A DNA stretch of 64,000 nt from Myceligenerans crystallogenes (lineage in GTDB: Bacteria > Actinomycetota > Actinomycetes > Actinomycetales > Cellulomonadaceae): assembly GCF_039529775.1 (NCBI RefSeq), contig NZ_BAAANL010000001.1, positions 992,001 to 1,056,000 of the forward strand, given 5' to 3'. The notes beneath the pieces are model-generated. The model saw only the letters and a program-made list of their open reading frames with translations, was not told the DNA's origin and did no database searches. This document shows positions 15,068 to 24,048 of the stretch, piece after piece. The position numbers and the translations under genes are program-made. The first letter of the stretch is position 1, and each line of letters opens with the position of its first letter.

Positions 15068-16570
15068 TCAGTGGGTCAGGGGGAGGTCCGTCGTCGGGAC
15101 CGCCGGTTCGCCCCAGGAGAGGCGGCGGGCGCCGCGAGGTAGCTCGGAGCGGGCGTTGGCGTGGGCGCGGGCCGCGTTCTCGACGCCGTACGCACCCACC
15201 CAGCGCGAGTCCACCGCGCCCGCCACCACCAGGGGCGCGTGCAGCTGGCGCAGGTCGCGGGTGTCGGGGGTCCAGGCGGCCACCAGCTCGTCCGGACCGG
15301 TGACCAGCACCTCCTCGGTCGCCCGGCCGTCCGGCCCGTACCGCCGGCCCGCGGCCTTGCGGCCGCCCCGCGACTTCTTGCCCGACGACGTCTTCTCGAC
15401 CGGTTCCAGCAGCCCCGCGGAGTTCTCGCGGGCCACCAGCTTGTAGACCATCCCGCAGGTCGGCGCCCCGGACCCCGTCACGAGCCGCGTCCCGACGCCG
15501 TAGGAGTCCACCGGCGCGGCCGCGAGGCCCGCGATCGCGTACTCGTCGAGGTCGGAGGTCACCACGATCCTGGCCTCCGTGGCCCCCAGCTCGTCGAGCC
15601 GCTTGCGCACGTCCACGGCGAGCCCGCCCAGGTCGCCCGAGTCGAGCCGCACCGCGCCCAGCCCCGTCCCGGCGGCCTCGACCGCGTTCTCCACGCCGCG
15701 CATCACGTCGAACGTGTCGACCAGCAGGGTCGTGCCCGGGCCGAACGCCGCGACCTGGGAGCGGAAGGCCGAGAGCTCGTCGTCGTGCAGCAGCGTGAAC
15801 GCGTGCGCGGCCGTGCCGATCGTGGGCAGGCCGTACCGCATGCCCGCCTCGAGGTTGGAGGTGCCGGCGAAGCCGGCGATGACGGCCGCGCGCGACGCGG
15901 CGATCGCCGCCTGCTCGTGCGCGCGCCGGGAACCCATCTCCAGCACCGGCCGGTCCACGGCAGCGCTCGTCATGCGCGACGCCGCCGACGCGACCGCCGA
16001 GTCGTAGTTGAGGATCGACAGCACGAGGGTCTCCAGCAGCACCGCCTCGGCGAACGTGCCCTCCACCTGCAGCACGGGAGAACCGGGGAAGAACATCTCA
16101 CCCTCGGCGTAGCCCTGGATCGAGCCGTTGAACCGGTAGTTCGCGAGGTACTCCAGGGTGGGTGCGTCGACGATGCGCTCGCGTTCCAGGTAGCGCAGCT
16201 CGTCGTCCCCGAACCGGAAGTGCGGCAGCGCTTCCAGCACCCGCCCGGTCCCGGCGAGGACGCCGTACCGGCGGCCCGCCGCCAGCCGGCGGGTGAAGAC
16301 CTCGAAGACGCAGTGCCGGTGCGCTGTGCCGTCGGCGAGGGCGGCCTGCAGCATGGTCAGTTCGTAGCGGTCCGTCAGCAGCGCGACCGACGGCCGTGCC
16401 GCCGGGCGCGGCGCCGCGGGGAAGTCCGCGGGAAGTGGCGGCCGGCCCTGAGGGGACACAGTGTCCGAGGAGATGTCCGCCGAGAGGTCCGACGACGTTG
16501 TCGGCTCGACGAGGCGCAGGGCAGGCCAGTCGGTGTGCGGGGCGACGATGCCCCGGGGCTCGCTGGTCAT
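15068..16570 (-). CDS. pncB: Nicotinate phosphoribosyltransferase
   Basis: 500 residues from ATG 16570. The conserved protein starts at about residue 60 (ALLTDRYELTMLQAAL); earlier residues are a Pro/Ala-rich leader, so a later start is possible. Other family motifs are FEVFTRRLAAGRRYGV, SILNYDSAVASAA, EMGSRRAHEQAA, GTSNLEA, DTFDVMRG and AVRLDSGD. It makes nicotinate mononucleotide from nicotinate and PRPP in NAD salvage. A lysine/arginine insertion (SSGKKSRGGRKAAGRR) lies near residue 410. In Micrococcales this gene commonly neighbours the helicase and DUF3039 genes that follow here. Confidence 0.92.
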   Translation of the reverse strand: MTSEPRGIVAPHTDWPALRLVEPTTSSDLSADISSDTVSPQGRPPLPADFPAAPRPAARPSVALLTDRYELTMLQAALADGTAHRHCVFEVFTRRLAAGRRYGVLAGTGRVLEALPHFRFGDDELRYLERERIVDAPTLEYLANYRFNGSIQGYAEGEMFFPGSPVLQVEGTFAEAVLLETLVLSILNYDSAVASAASRMTSAAVDRPVLEMGSRRAHEQAAIAASRAAVIAGFAGTSNLEAGMRYGLPTIGTAAHAFTLLHDDELSAFRSQVAAFGPGTTLLVDTFDVMRGVENAVEAAGTGLGAVRLDSGDLGGLAVDVRKRLDELGATEARIVVTSDLDEYAIAGLAAAPVDSYGVGTRLVTGSGAPTCGMVYKLVARENSAGLLEPVEKTSSGKKSRGGRKAAGRRYGPDGRATEEVLVTGPDELVAAWTPDTRDLRQLHAPLVVAGAVDSRWVGAYGVENAARAHANARSELPRGARRLSWGEPAVPTTDLPLTH

Positions 16571-16738
16571 AGGGCAACGGTATGGCCTGCGGCCCGGCTC
16601 GGCCGGTCGAAAACACAGCTTCCTCGCACTCGTCTCACGATCCGGCCCCGTGCTGTTCATCACGGGTGTCCGTCACGTCCCGCCGGGGACCAGGCTGTGG
16701 TCAGCCTGGGTTCAGCCCGACCCCGGCGTGGGAACCGC

Positions 16739-18571
16739 TCATCTCGTGCCGACGAACCACCGCCGGATCCTGGTGACCCGCTCCTCCAGCTGCGCCGAGG
16801 TCGCGAGCGGGACCTCCGGCCCGCCGCACTCGCGCCGCAGGCGCGTGTGGACGACGCCGTGCGGCTCGCCCGACCTCTTGGACCACGCGCCCACCAGCTT
16901 GGACAGCTCCTTGCGCAGCTCGCCCGCGCGCCGGTGCTCGTGCTCTGCCTGCTCGGCGGCCCGTTCGCGGTCGGTCGGCGCGTCGGCCGGCGTCGTGTCC
17001 GACGTCGCGGCCTTCTTGCGCGCCTTGAGCTGGTCCGCCTGCCGCTGGCGCAGCAGCGTGGTGACCTGATCCGGCTCGAGCAGGCCGGGCAGGCCGAGGA
17101 AGTCCAGCTCCTCGGCGGAGCCGGCGTCCGCGCCCGTGCCGTACTCGCCGCCGTCGAACAGCACGCGGTCGAAGGAGGCCTGCGAGTCCAGCGCCTCGAA
17201 CGTGCCCTGCAGCTCGCCCGACGCCTTCTCCTCGCGGTTCGCGGCGGCCAGCAGCGCGGCCTCCGGGTCGTACTCGATGCCCTGTTCCTCGGGGGTGGAG
17301 GGCCGGTCGAGCGCGTGGTCGCGCTCCAGCTCCAGCCCGCCCGCGAGCTCCAGCAGCGGCGCGACCGACGGCAGGAACACCGACGCCGTCTCCCCGCGCG
17401 AGCGGGCACGCACGAACCGGCCCACGGCCTGCGCGAAGAACAGCGGGGTCGACGTGGACGTCGCGTACACGCCGACGGCGAGCCGGGGCACGTCGACGCC
17501 CTCGGACACCATCCGCACCGCGACCATCCAGCGGTCGTCCGAGGACGTGAACTCCTCGATGCGGCCGGACGCCCCGGCGTCGTCGGACAGCACCACGACC
17601 GGGCGCTGCCCGGTGATCTCGTGCAGGTGCTGGGCGTACGCGCGGGCGGTGGTCTGGTCGGTGGCGATGACCAGGCCGCCGGCGTCGGGGACGGCGCGGC
17701 GCACCTCGGCCAGGCGCTTGTCGGCGGCGCGCAGCACGCTCGGGATCCACTCGCCCTCCGGGTCCAGGGCGGTGCGCCAGGCCTGGGCGGTCATGTCCTT
17801 GGTCATGGCCTCGCCCAGGCGCGCGGAGACCTCGTCGCCCGCGCGGGTGCGCCAGCGCATGTCGCCGGAGTAGGTCAGGAACAGGACCGGGCGCACGACG
17901 TGGTCCCGCAGGGCGTCGCCGTAGCCGTACGTGAAGTCCGCCTTCGAGCGGCGGATGCCGTCGCGGTCCTCCTCGTAGACCACGAACGGGATCGGGGACG
18001 TGTCGCTGCGGAACGGCGTGCCGGTCAGGGCCAGGCGGCGCGTGGCGTCGTCGAACGCCTCGCGGACGGCGTCGCCCCAGCTCAGGGCGTCGCCGCCGTG
18101 GTGCACCTCGTCGAGGATCACGAGAGTGCGGGCGGCGTCCGTGCGGGCGCGGTGCAGCGCGGGGTTGGCCGCGACCTGGGCATAGGTCAGCGCGACGCCG
18201 TCGTAGTGCGAGCCGTGCCGGCCCTGCGCGTTGGTGAAGTTCGGGTCGATGCCGACGCCGACGCGCGCGGCGGCGTCGGCCCACTGGTGCTTGAGGTGCT
18301 CGGTCGGCGCGACGACGGTGACGCGGCGCACGATCCCGGCCTCGAGGAGCTCGGTGGCGATGCGCAGGGCGAACGTCGTCTTGCCGGCGCCGGGCGTGGC
18401 GACGGCGAGGAAGTCGCGCGGGGCCTTCTCGCGGTAGAGCTCCAGCGCCGCGGCCTGCCAGGCGCGCAGGTTCGACGCCGTACCCCAGGGGGCACGGCGC
18501 GGGAACGCGGGACTCAGGTGCGATGCGGCCGCAGACGACGGTGTGCGCGGAAGCTGCGGCGTGTTGGTCAC
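16739..18571 (-). CDS. DEAD/DEAH-box helicase, superfamily 2
   Basis: 610 residues. Motif I ATPGAGKTTFALR near residue 60, motif II ILDEVHHGGDAL, motif III ALTGTPFRSD, and C-terminal helicase motifs VSEGVDVPRLAVGVYAT and QAVGRFVRARS. The last 150 residues are charged and helical. The family is conserved in actinobacteria beside DUF3039 and pncB; its substrate is not established, with a DNA-repair or RNA role possible. GTG 18571 overlaps the stop of the DUF3039 gene by 4 bases, so they are cotranscribed. Confidence 0.9.
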   Translation of the reverse strand: MTNTPQLPRTPSSAAASHLSPAFPRRAPWGTASNLRAWQAAALELYREKAPRDFLAVATPGAGKTTFALRIATELLEAGIVRRVTVVAPTEHLKHQWADAAARVGVGIDPNFTNAQGRHGSHYDGVALTYAQVAANPALHRARTDAARTLVILDEVHHGGDALSWGDAVREAFDDATRRLALTGTPFRSDTSPIPFVVYEEDRDGIRRSKADFTYGYGDALRDHVVRPVLFLTYSGDMRWRTRAGDEVSARLGEAMTKDMTAQAWRTALDPEGEWIPSVLRAADKRLAEVRRAVPDAGGLVIATDQTTARAYAQHLHEITGQRPVVVLSDDAGASGRIEEFTSSDDRWMVAVRMVSEGVDVPRLAVGVYATSTSTPLFFAQAVGRFVRARSRGETASVFLPSVAPLLELAGGLELERDHALDRPSTPEEQGIEYDPEAALLAAANREEKASGELQGTFEALDSQASFDRVLFDGGEYGTGADAGSAEELDFLGLPGLLEPDQVTTLLRQRQADQLKARKKAATSDTTPADAPTDRERAAEQAEHEHRRAGELRKELSKLVGAWSKRSGEPHGVVHTRLRRECGGPEVPLATSAQLEERVTRIRRWFVGTR

Positions 18572-18879
18572 GTGCCGGAACCGCCCCCGGAGTCCTTGCC
18601 GCCGGAGCCGCCGGGCTTCAGGCCCTCGTAGATCTCCTTGCACTTCGGGCACACGGGGAACTTGCTCGGGTCGCGGCCCGGCACCCAGACCTTGCCGCAG
18701 AGGGCGACCACCGGCTTGCCGGACAGCGCCGAGTCCATGATCTTCTTCTTGCTGGCGTAGTGCGCGAAGCGTTCGTGGTCCCCCGGCTCGGCCTGCTCGC
18801 GGGTCTCCTCGCGCTCGAGAAGGCCGGTGGAGCCGCTGGTCCGGGGATCGTCTGGCGGGCTCGAGAGGGGGTCGCTCAT
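18568..18879 (-). CDS. DUF3039 protein with CxxC metal-binding motif
   Basis: 103 residues. The conserved core reads HERFAHYASKKKIMDSAL, then VVALCGKVWVP and FPVCPKCKEIY; the Cys residues (C61, C77, C80) may bind a metal. The N-terminal 30 residues and the Gly/Ser C-terminus are disordered. Its function is not known; it is widely conserved next to the helicase in Actinobacteria and overlaps it here, suggesting a helicase partner. I chose ATG 18879 because the upstream frame is not protein-like. Confidence 0.85.
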   Translation of the reverse strand: MSDPLSSPPDDPRTSGSTGLLEREETREQAEPGDHERFAHYASKKKIMDSALSGKPVVALCGKVWVPGRDPSKFPVCPKCKEIYEGLKPGGSGGKDSGGGSGT

Positions 18880-19121
18880 GACGGGAAGTCTACTGACCCC
18901 CACTGACATCGACGAGAGATGAGGCGGAGGGTGAGGGCCGCGGAACGCGCCGTGGACGCACGACGGCGCGGCACCCGCCCGGAGCCGGATCCGAGGAGAC
19001 GGCAGCGGCAGGCACCGCCGGCCGCCGGGCAGGCGATGCGAACATACGTGCCGGTCTGTGTGACACTCGACGCCGTCGTGGTACCGCCGAATCTGCCCTG
19101 CCGCCATGCCACGTTTCGGCC

Positions 19122-19148
19122 TTTACCAGGCCGTTCCCGGCTGGTAAA
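19122..19148 (+). promoter_or_regulatory. Palindromic promoter-operator of the AAA+ ATPase gene
   Basis: Perfect 8-bp arms TTTACCAG (19122-19129) and CTGGTAAA (19141-19148). The left arm contains a -35-like TTTACC and the right arm overlaps a -10-like TAAACA (19145-19150), spaced 17 and placed 6 bases before the GTG start. A dimeric regulator bound here would block transcription. Confidence 0.5.
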
Positions 19149-19156
19149 CATCGTCG

Positions 19157-20524
19157 GTGAGCACACGAGACGAGAGGATCGCTCTGAACAACGCTTCCGG
19201 CCCGGAGAACTCCGGGCTGACCCCTGAACCGCACCCCGCGCCCGCCTGGCCGGACCTCGGCCCGCACGACGAGGCGGCCCGCGCCGCCGTCGCCGGGATC
19301 GCCGCCCTGCTCGGGCGCCCGATCCCGGAGAAGGAGACCGAGCCCCGGACGGCGTCGGAATGGCTCGCCCGCACCTGGAAGGTGAACGAGGCGGTCCTGG
19401 AGACCGTGTCGCGGCCCGTGTCGCCCGTGCTGCACCTGCTGTACGGCTTCGTGCTGGGCCGCTGGATCGCCGCGCACGCCGACGAGGTCACGCAGCGCGG
19501 GCCGGAGCGCCGGGCGCCGCAGATGGCCCGGCTGGACCTCGGCTCCGGGACCGGCGTGACCGTCCCGACCGCGGGGACCGTGCTCTTCCCGGCCGGGACC
19601 CGCGACGAGCAGCCCGTCGCGATCGAGACCGGCTACCAGTTCGGGGACCCGTTCCTCACCGCGCACGCGATGCCGGGACACCGGGACGTCGCGGAGCGGG
19701 CGCTCGACGCCCTGTCCGCGGATCTCGCCGCCGACCACCCGTACCGCGGGCGCACGCTCCAGGCCGCCGCCCCCGGCAGGCTCACGATCAAGCCCGTCAC
19801 GCCGACGCCGCAGGGCCGCGCGGATCTCGTGCTGCCGCGCGAGGTGTGGCACGAGGTCGACCTGTTCTGCGCGGGGGTCACGACGCGCCGCGACACGCTG
19901 CGCGCGCTCGGGCACTCGACGTCGCGCGGGCTGCTGCTGGCCGGGCCGCCCGGGGTGGGCAAGACGAAGCTCGCCCGGGTGATCGCCACGGAGCTCAAGG
20001 GCACCCTCACCGTCGTGCTGGTGACCGCCGACGTGCTGCGCACCTGGATGACCGAGCTCTACGAGGAGGTCCGCACGCTCGGGCCGTGCCTCGTGGTGCT
20101 GGAGGAGATCGACTCGGTGGGCGGCAAGGACAGCCGCGGCTCCACGAGCTTCGGCGAGTTCCTCGACGCGCTCGACGGTGCTCGCACCACCGACGACGTC
20201 CTGACCGTGGCCACCACGAACGACCCGGGCTCCCTCGACCCGGCGGTCAAGCGACCCGGCCGGTTCGACACCATCCTGGAGGTCCCGCCGCCCGACGCCG
20301 AGGGCCGCAAGGCGATCCTCGACCTGTACCTGCCGCCCCGGGCCGGGGTGGACACCGGGCTGGTCTCGTCGTTCCTCGACGGCGCCACCGGCGCGGACCT
20401 CCGCGAGGTCGCCCGGCGCTCCCTGCTGGAGCACGGCGCGGACGAGCTCACCACGGACCAGGTCCTGGACATCGCCACCTCGGGCCGCTGGAAGCCGGCC
20501 CCGGTCGCGGGCAACTACCTGTGA
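19157..20524 (+). CDS. Stand-alone AAA+ ATPase (CDC48/FtsH-like core)
   Basis: 455 residues with one AAA domain at about 225-440: Walker A GPPGVGKTKL (about 263), Walker B CLVVLEEIDS (about 312-319), sensor ATTNDPGSLDP and the RPGRFD arginine motif (about 366). The N-terminal 220 residues do not match a domain I know and may bind substrate. No protease, Zn-binding or membrane segment is visible. It interrupts an otherwise conserved gene order (DUF3039 before, DUF2017/clpS after) and has its own palindromic promoter, so it looks like an accessory insertion. The start at GTG 19157 is leaderless; a GAGAGGA downstream has no good start after it. It could be an unfoldase or a defence ATPase; the role is unknown. 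Confidence 0.8.
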   Translation: MSTRDERIALNNASGPENSGLTPEPHPAPAWPDLGPHDEAARAAVAGIAALLGRPIPEKETEPRTASEWLARTWKVNEAVLETVSRPVSPVLHLLYGFVLGRWIAAHADEVTQRGPERRAPQMARLDLGSGTGVTVPTAGTVLFPAGTRDEQPVAIETGYQFGDPFLTAHAMPGHRDVAERALDALSADLAADHPYRGRTLQAAAPGRLTIKPVTPTPQGRADLVLPREVWHEVDLFCAGVTTRRDTLRALGHSTSRGLLLAGPPGVGKTKLARVIATELKGTLTVVLVTADVLRTWMTELYEEVRTLGPCLVVLEEIDSVGGKDSRGSTSFGEFLDALDGARTTDDVLTVATTNDPGSLDPAVKRPGRFDTILEVPPPDAEGRKAILDLYLPPRAGVDTGLVSSFLDGATGADLREVARRSLLEHGADELTTDQVLDIATSGRWKPAPVAGNYL

Positions 20525-20672
20525 CGACCGAGCCCCAGGGGACCGCCGCCGTGCGGGGAGCTCACGCCTGGGGCGACGGGCGCCGCCGGCGCATCGCACG
20601 ACCGGGCGACGGCTGACCGGACGATCCGGCCGGCCGAATCGACCGGTGCCGGCGACGGCGAACGGCTCGCTC

Positions 20673-21458
20673 TCAGTTGTCCTCGAGCGGACGTGGCCGT
20701 CCTCGTAGGTCCGCGATCATGACCTCCATCAGGGTCTCCAGCGCGAACCCCGCGGCCACGAACACGCCCGACCAGAACCGGCGCGCGGCCCGTCCGTCGG
20801 CCGCGACCGGGATCTCCTTGCCGAGCTGCTGGTCCCACATCACCTGGTCCGTGAGCGAGTTGACGTCGTCGTCGGACTCCAGGCCGAGGCGCTGCGCGAT
20901 GACCAGGCGCAGGTCGGTGAGCGCCCCCGCCACCGACTCGGCGGACTCGCGCGAGACCCGCACCGGCGGCGGGGCGCCGTGCTTGCCGAGGGCCTGCCAC
21001 GGCGCCTTCTCCGGTTCCGGGTCCTCCTCGGAGACCGGCGGTTCCAGCAGGTCGGCGAACGCCTCGAGCCGCTCGGCCTTCTCGCGCGCCAGGTCGTTCT
21101 GCGTGAACCGGCGGAACTCGGCCGCCACGGCCGCGTCCTCCTTGCTCGCGTCCGGGAGCAGGCGGCGCACCGCGGGATCCTGCGGCGTCGGGCCGACCGA
21201 CGAGATGCCCGTCAGCTTCGCGAGGTCGCCGTCGGTGATCTCGTCGGGCGCGAGCAGGCCCTTGTTCCACACCCGCGTGGTGCTGCCGGTGTGCGGGGCG
21301 GGCTTGTCGTTCGGGTCGGGATCGGGGGCCGCCGAGGGCAGGCCGGTCTCGGCCCGGACCATCTCCGCGACGTCCCGCGCCACGCGCGCCAGCACGGCCC
21401 GCTCGACGGGGTCCATCCGCGACTCGTAGCCGCGCCGCATCGCGCGGAACGGCGTCAT
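20673..21458 (-). CDS. DUF2017 family protein
   Basis: 261 residues, acidic and helical, with FRAMRRGYESRMDPVERAVLARVARDVAEM at the N-terminus and LRLVIAQRLGLESDDDV plus a short hydrophobic stretch (GVFVAAGFALETLMEVM) near the end. The family always follows clpS in actinobacteria; its role is unknown, possibly an adaptor in the Clp pathway. ATG overlaps the clpS stop (ATGA). A Pro/Asp-rich variable insertion lies at about 43-60. It converges with the AAA+ gene; GCCCCAGG and CCTGGGGC arms at about 20531-20573 may end both transcripts. Confidence 0.85.
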   Translation of the reverse strand: MTPFRAMRRGYESRMDPVERAVLARVARDVAEMVRAETGLPSAAPDPDPNDKPAPHTGSTTRVWNKGLLAPDEITDGDLAKLTGISSVGPTPQDPAVRRLLPDASKEDAAVAAEFRRFTQNDLAREKAERLEAFADLLEPPVSEEDPEPEKAPWQALGKHGAPPPVRVSRESAESVAGALTDLRLVIAQRLGLESDDDVNSLTDQVMWDQQLGKEIPVAADGRAARRFWSGVFVAAGFALETLMEVMIADLRGRPRPLEDN

Positions 21459-21817
21459 GCCGCGCCCTGACCCGTGCCGGACCCGGACTCCTGCAGCGTC
21501 GCCCACAGCCCGAACCCGTGCATCGCCTGCACGTCCACCTCCATGCGCTCCCTGCCCCCGCTGGACACGACCGCCCGGCCGTCGTTGTGCACCTGCATCA
21601 TGAGCTTGTGGGCCTTGGCCGTCGGGTAGCCGAAGTAGCTCTCGAAGACGTAGGTCACGTAGGACATGAGGTTGACCGGGTCGTTCCAGACGATGGTCAC
21701 CCACGGATCGGCCAGCTCCTGGGCCGCGTCCTGAGCGGTTTCCTCACTTGTGGCAGTCCTGGCCGAGACCGATCCCGCGGGCGCGGAGCGGGGCATCTGC
21801 GCGGCGGAGATTGTCAC
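21455..21817 (-). CDS. clpS: ATP-dependent Clp protease adaptor ClpS
   Basis: 120 residues. The core reads WVTIVWNDPVNLMSYVTYVFESYFG, then AKAHKLMMQVHNDGRAVV and MHGFGLWATLQ, the ClpS fold that binds N-degron substrates and delivers them to ClpAP/ClpCP. The first 35 residues are a variable tail. GTG 21817 follows AAGGTAGGGG, and TAGATA just upstream is a possible -10. First gene of a clpS-DUF2017 pair, divergent from murI. Confidence 0.92.
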   Translation of the reverse strand: MTISAAQMPRSAPAGSVSARTATSEETAQDAAQELADPWVTIVWNDPVNLMSYVTYVFESYFGYPTAKAHKLMMQVHNDGRAVVSSGGRERMEVDVQAMHGFGLWATLQESGSGTGQGAA

Positions 21818-21995
21818 CCCCCTACCTTATCTAGTAGCTGGGGTGGGATTCACCTTCCGAGGAGGGCGTTCCCGGGCGGTACCGGTCGTCCGGCGCGCCC
21901 GTTCCCGCCCGTTCTGAGGCAACGTGGCAGGCGTCACCCGTATCACGTGGCGTCGGTAACGGATCGGACACACCCGCGCGGTTAGCATCGCACCC

Positions 21996-22799
21996 GTGAA
22001 CGACGCGCCCATCGGCATCTTCGACTCCGGCCTCGGCGGCCTCACGGTCACGCGCGCCATCCTCGACCAGCTGCCCAACGAGCAGGTCCGCTACCTCGGC
22101 GACAACGCGAACGCCCCCTACGGCCCCAAGCCGCTGGGCGCGATCCGCGCCATGGCGCTCGACGTCATGGACAGGCTGGTCGCCGACGGCGTGAAGATGC
22201 TGGTCATCGCGTGCAACACCGCGGCGTCGGTCGCGCTGCGCGACGCGCGGGAGCGGTACACCGACCGGCACGGCATCCCCGTGATCGAGGTCATCCTGCC
22301 CGCCGCCCGGGCCGCCGTGCACGCGACCCGCTCGGGCAAGATCGGCGTGATCGCCACGAAGTCCACGGTGCAGTCGCTCGCGTACGACGACGCCTTCCAC
22401 GTCACCCCGGGCCTGCAGATCATCACGCAGGCCTGCCCGGAGTTCGTGCGGCTCGTCGAGGAGGGCAGGACGTCGGGCGACGAGGTGATGAAGTACGCCC
22501 GCGAGTACCTCGACCCCGTCAAGGCCGCCGGGGTCGACACGCTCGTGCTCGGCTGCACGCACTACCCGCTCCTGCGCGGCGCGATCAGCTACGTGATGGG
22601 CGACGACGTCACGCTGGTGTCGTCCGCCGACGAGACCGCCAAGGACGTCTACCGCAAGCTCGTCGAGCACGGCCTGGAACGGTCCGCCGGCGCGGGCGCC
22701 CCCGTGCACACGTTCCTGACCACCGGCGAGCCCGCGCGCGTCCAGCCGCTCGCGCACCGGTTCCTCGGCCCCGAGGTCGCACTGGTGGAGGCCGTCTGA
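21996..22799 (+). CDS. murI: Glutamate racemase
   Basis: 267 residues. Both catalytic cysteines are in place: VIACNTAAS (about 71) and VLGCTHYPLL (about 184); GIFDSGLGGLTV is at the N-terminus and LGDNANAPYG follows. It makes D-glutamate for peptidoglycan. The GTG start is leaderless: TAGCAT (21983-21988) lies 7 bases upstream and no ribosome site is seen. Its stop overlaps the next start (TGATG). Confidence 0.96.
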   Translation: MNDAPIGIFDSGLGGLTVTRAILDQLPNEQVRYLGDNANAPYGPKPLGAIRAMALDVMDRLVADGVKMLVIACNTAASVALRDARERYTDRHGIPVIEVILPAARAAVHATRSGKIGVIATKSTVQSLAYDDAFHVTPGLQIITQACPEFVRLVEEGRTSGDEVMKYAREYLDPVKAAGVDTLVLGCTHYPLLRGAISYVMGDDVTLVSSADETAKDVYRKLVEHGLERSAGAGAPVHTFLTTGEPARVQPLAHRFLGPEVALVEAV

Positions 22800-23629
22800 T
22801 GCGACTGATCACCCTCGGCGTCTCCGGCTCGGGCCCGGGGCCCGGGTCCCCGGCGTCGTCGTACCTCGTGCAGGTGTCGGCGGCCGAGGCCGCCGCGGCC
22901 GGTTTCGAGGCCCGTGACTGGACGGTCGTCATGGATCTCGGCAACGGCGCGTTCGGGGCGCTGCAGCGCGTCGTCGACCCGTTCGACGTCGACGCCGTCG
23001 CCATCTCCCACCTGCATCCGGACCACTGCGCCGACCTCTCGGGCATGTACGTCTACCTGCGCTACCACCCCGAGCACGGGTCGCTGAAGCACGGCAAGGG
23101 GAAGAGCCTGCCCGTGTGGTCGCCGTCGGCGACGGCGCAGCAGGCCGCCCGTGCCTACGGGCTGAGCGAGGGCGAGACGATGGACGCCGACTACGACTTC
23201 CGTTCCTGGGCCGAGGGCGCGCCCGTGCGGGTCGGGCCGCTGACGCTGGAGGCGTTCCGGGTGTTCCACCCGGCCGAGGCGTGGGGGATCCGCGTGACGG
23301 GCCCGAGCACGCTGCGCCCGGACGAGCGTGCGGTCATCGCGTACTCGGGCGACACGGACTACTGCGACGGCGTGGTCGCGCTCGCGCGCGACGCCGATCT
23401 GCTGCTCTGCGAGGCGGCGTTCGTCGAGGGCAGGGACGACGACGTCGCGCCGGGCGTGCACCTCACCGGGAGGCGCGCGGGCCGCGTGGCGCACGAGTCG
23501 GGCGCGCACCGGCTGCTGCTGACGCACCTGCCGGTGTGGAACGAGCCGGCGATCTCGCTGGCGGAGGCGCGGGACGAGTACGACGGCGACGTGCGGCTGG
23601 CGCAGCCCGGGGCCACGTACACGGTCTGA
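22799..23629 (+). CDS. MBL-fold metal-dependent hydrolase
   Basis: 276 residues. It has the metallo-beta-lactamase motif SHLHPDHCADL (about 66-76), a later IAYSGDTDYCDG and the C-terminal LLLTHLPVWN. The layout is like RNase Z or cyclic phosphodiesterase relatives found between murI and rph in many actinobacteria. Substrate unknown. Translationally coupled to murI by TGATG. Confidence 0.88.
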   Translation: MRLITLGVSGSGPGPGSPASSYLVQVSAAEAAAAGFEARDWTVVMDLGNGAFGALQRVVDPFDVDAVAISHLHPDHCADLSGMYVYLRYHPEHGSLKHGKGKSLPVWSPSATAQQAARAYGLSEGETMDADYDFRSWAEGAPVRVGPLTLEAFRVFHPAEAWGIRVTGPSTLRPDERAVIAYSGDTDYCDGVVALARDADLLLCEAAFVEGRDDDVAPGVHLTGRRAGRVAHESGAHRLLLTHLPVWNEPAISLAEARDEYDGDVRLAQPGATYTV

Positions 23630-23644
23630 CCCCGGGCGGGTCGC

Positions 23645-23914
23645 TCAGGCCGACACGGTCAGCTTGGTCCGGGTGGCGCCGGAGAGCGGATCGGTGGCGA
23701 TCACCGTGCAGTCGGTGCCCTCACGGACCTCCGGCACGACGAGGACCGTGGCGAAGGCGCCCGTGTGATCGGCCGAGGTGCGGTGGGACAGGATCGAGTG
23801 GCCGTCGGGCGTGCGGAGCTCGACCGTGACGGACGCGTCGGCGGTGAACCCGTTCCCGGCCACGGCGACCGTGTCCAGCGAGCAGACCCGCCCCGGCTGC
23901 AAAGTGATTTTCAA
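23645..23914 (-). CDS. Small hypothetical protein with Ig-like beta pattern, 89 aa
   Basis: Begins MKITLQPGRVCSLDTVAVAGNGF and ends TDPLSGATRTKLTVSA, with alternating hydrophobic strands resembling one Ig/IPT-like domain. Two cysteines (C11 and C67) could form a disulfide, but no signal peptide is visible. TTG 23914 is supported by AAGGGGAA 5 bases upstream. It converges on the MBL gene and sits within the murI-rph block, where homologous blocks usually have no gene. Function unknown. Confidence 0.55.
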   Translation of the reverse strand: MKITLQPGRVCSLDTVAVAGNGFTADASVTVELRTPDGHSILSHRTSADHTGAFATVLVVPEVREGTDCTVIATDPLSGATRTKLTVSA

Positions 23915-24048
23915 GTGTTCCCCTTGTTCCCGAGATTTCTTCCCACCAGGGCAGCAGGAGTGAACGGCATTCGCACCACGTCGCTGTGATCATGCGCACG
24001 CGAACGGCGGCGCAGCCCAGCGCACCCACTCGGCGTAGGCTTTCGCAC

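Noticed and set aside
15161..18631. A 1156-codon open frame on the plus strand opposite pncB and the helicase
   Set aside because: It is a GC-rich antisense shadow: Arg/Gly/Val-rich without motifs, while the minus strand has two complete, recognisable genes.
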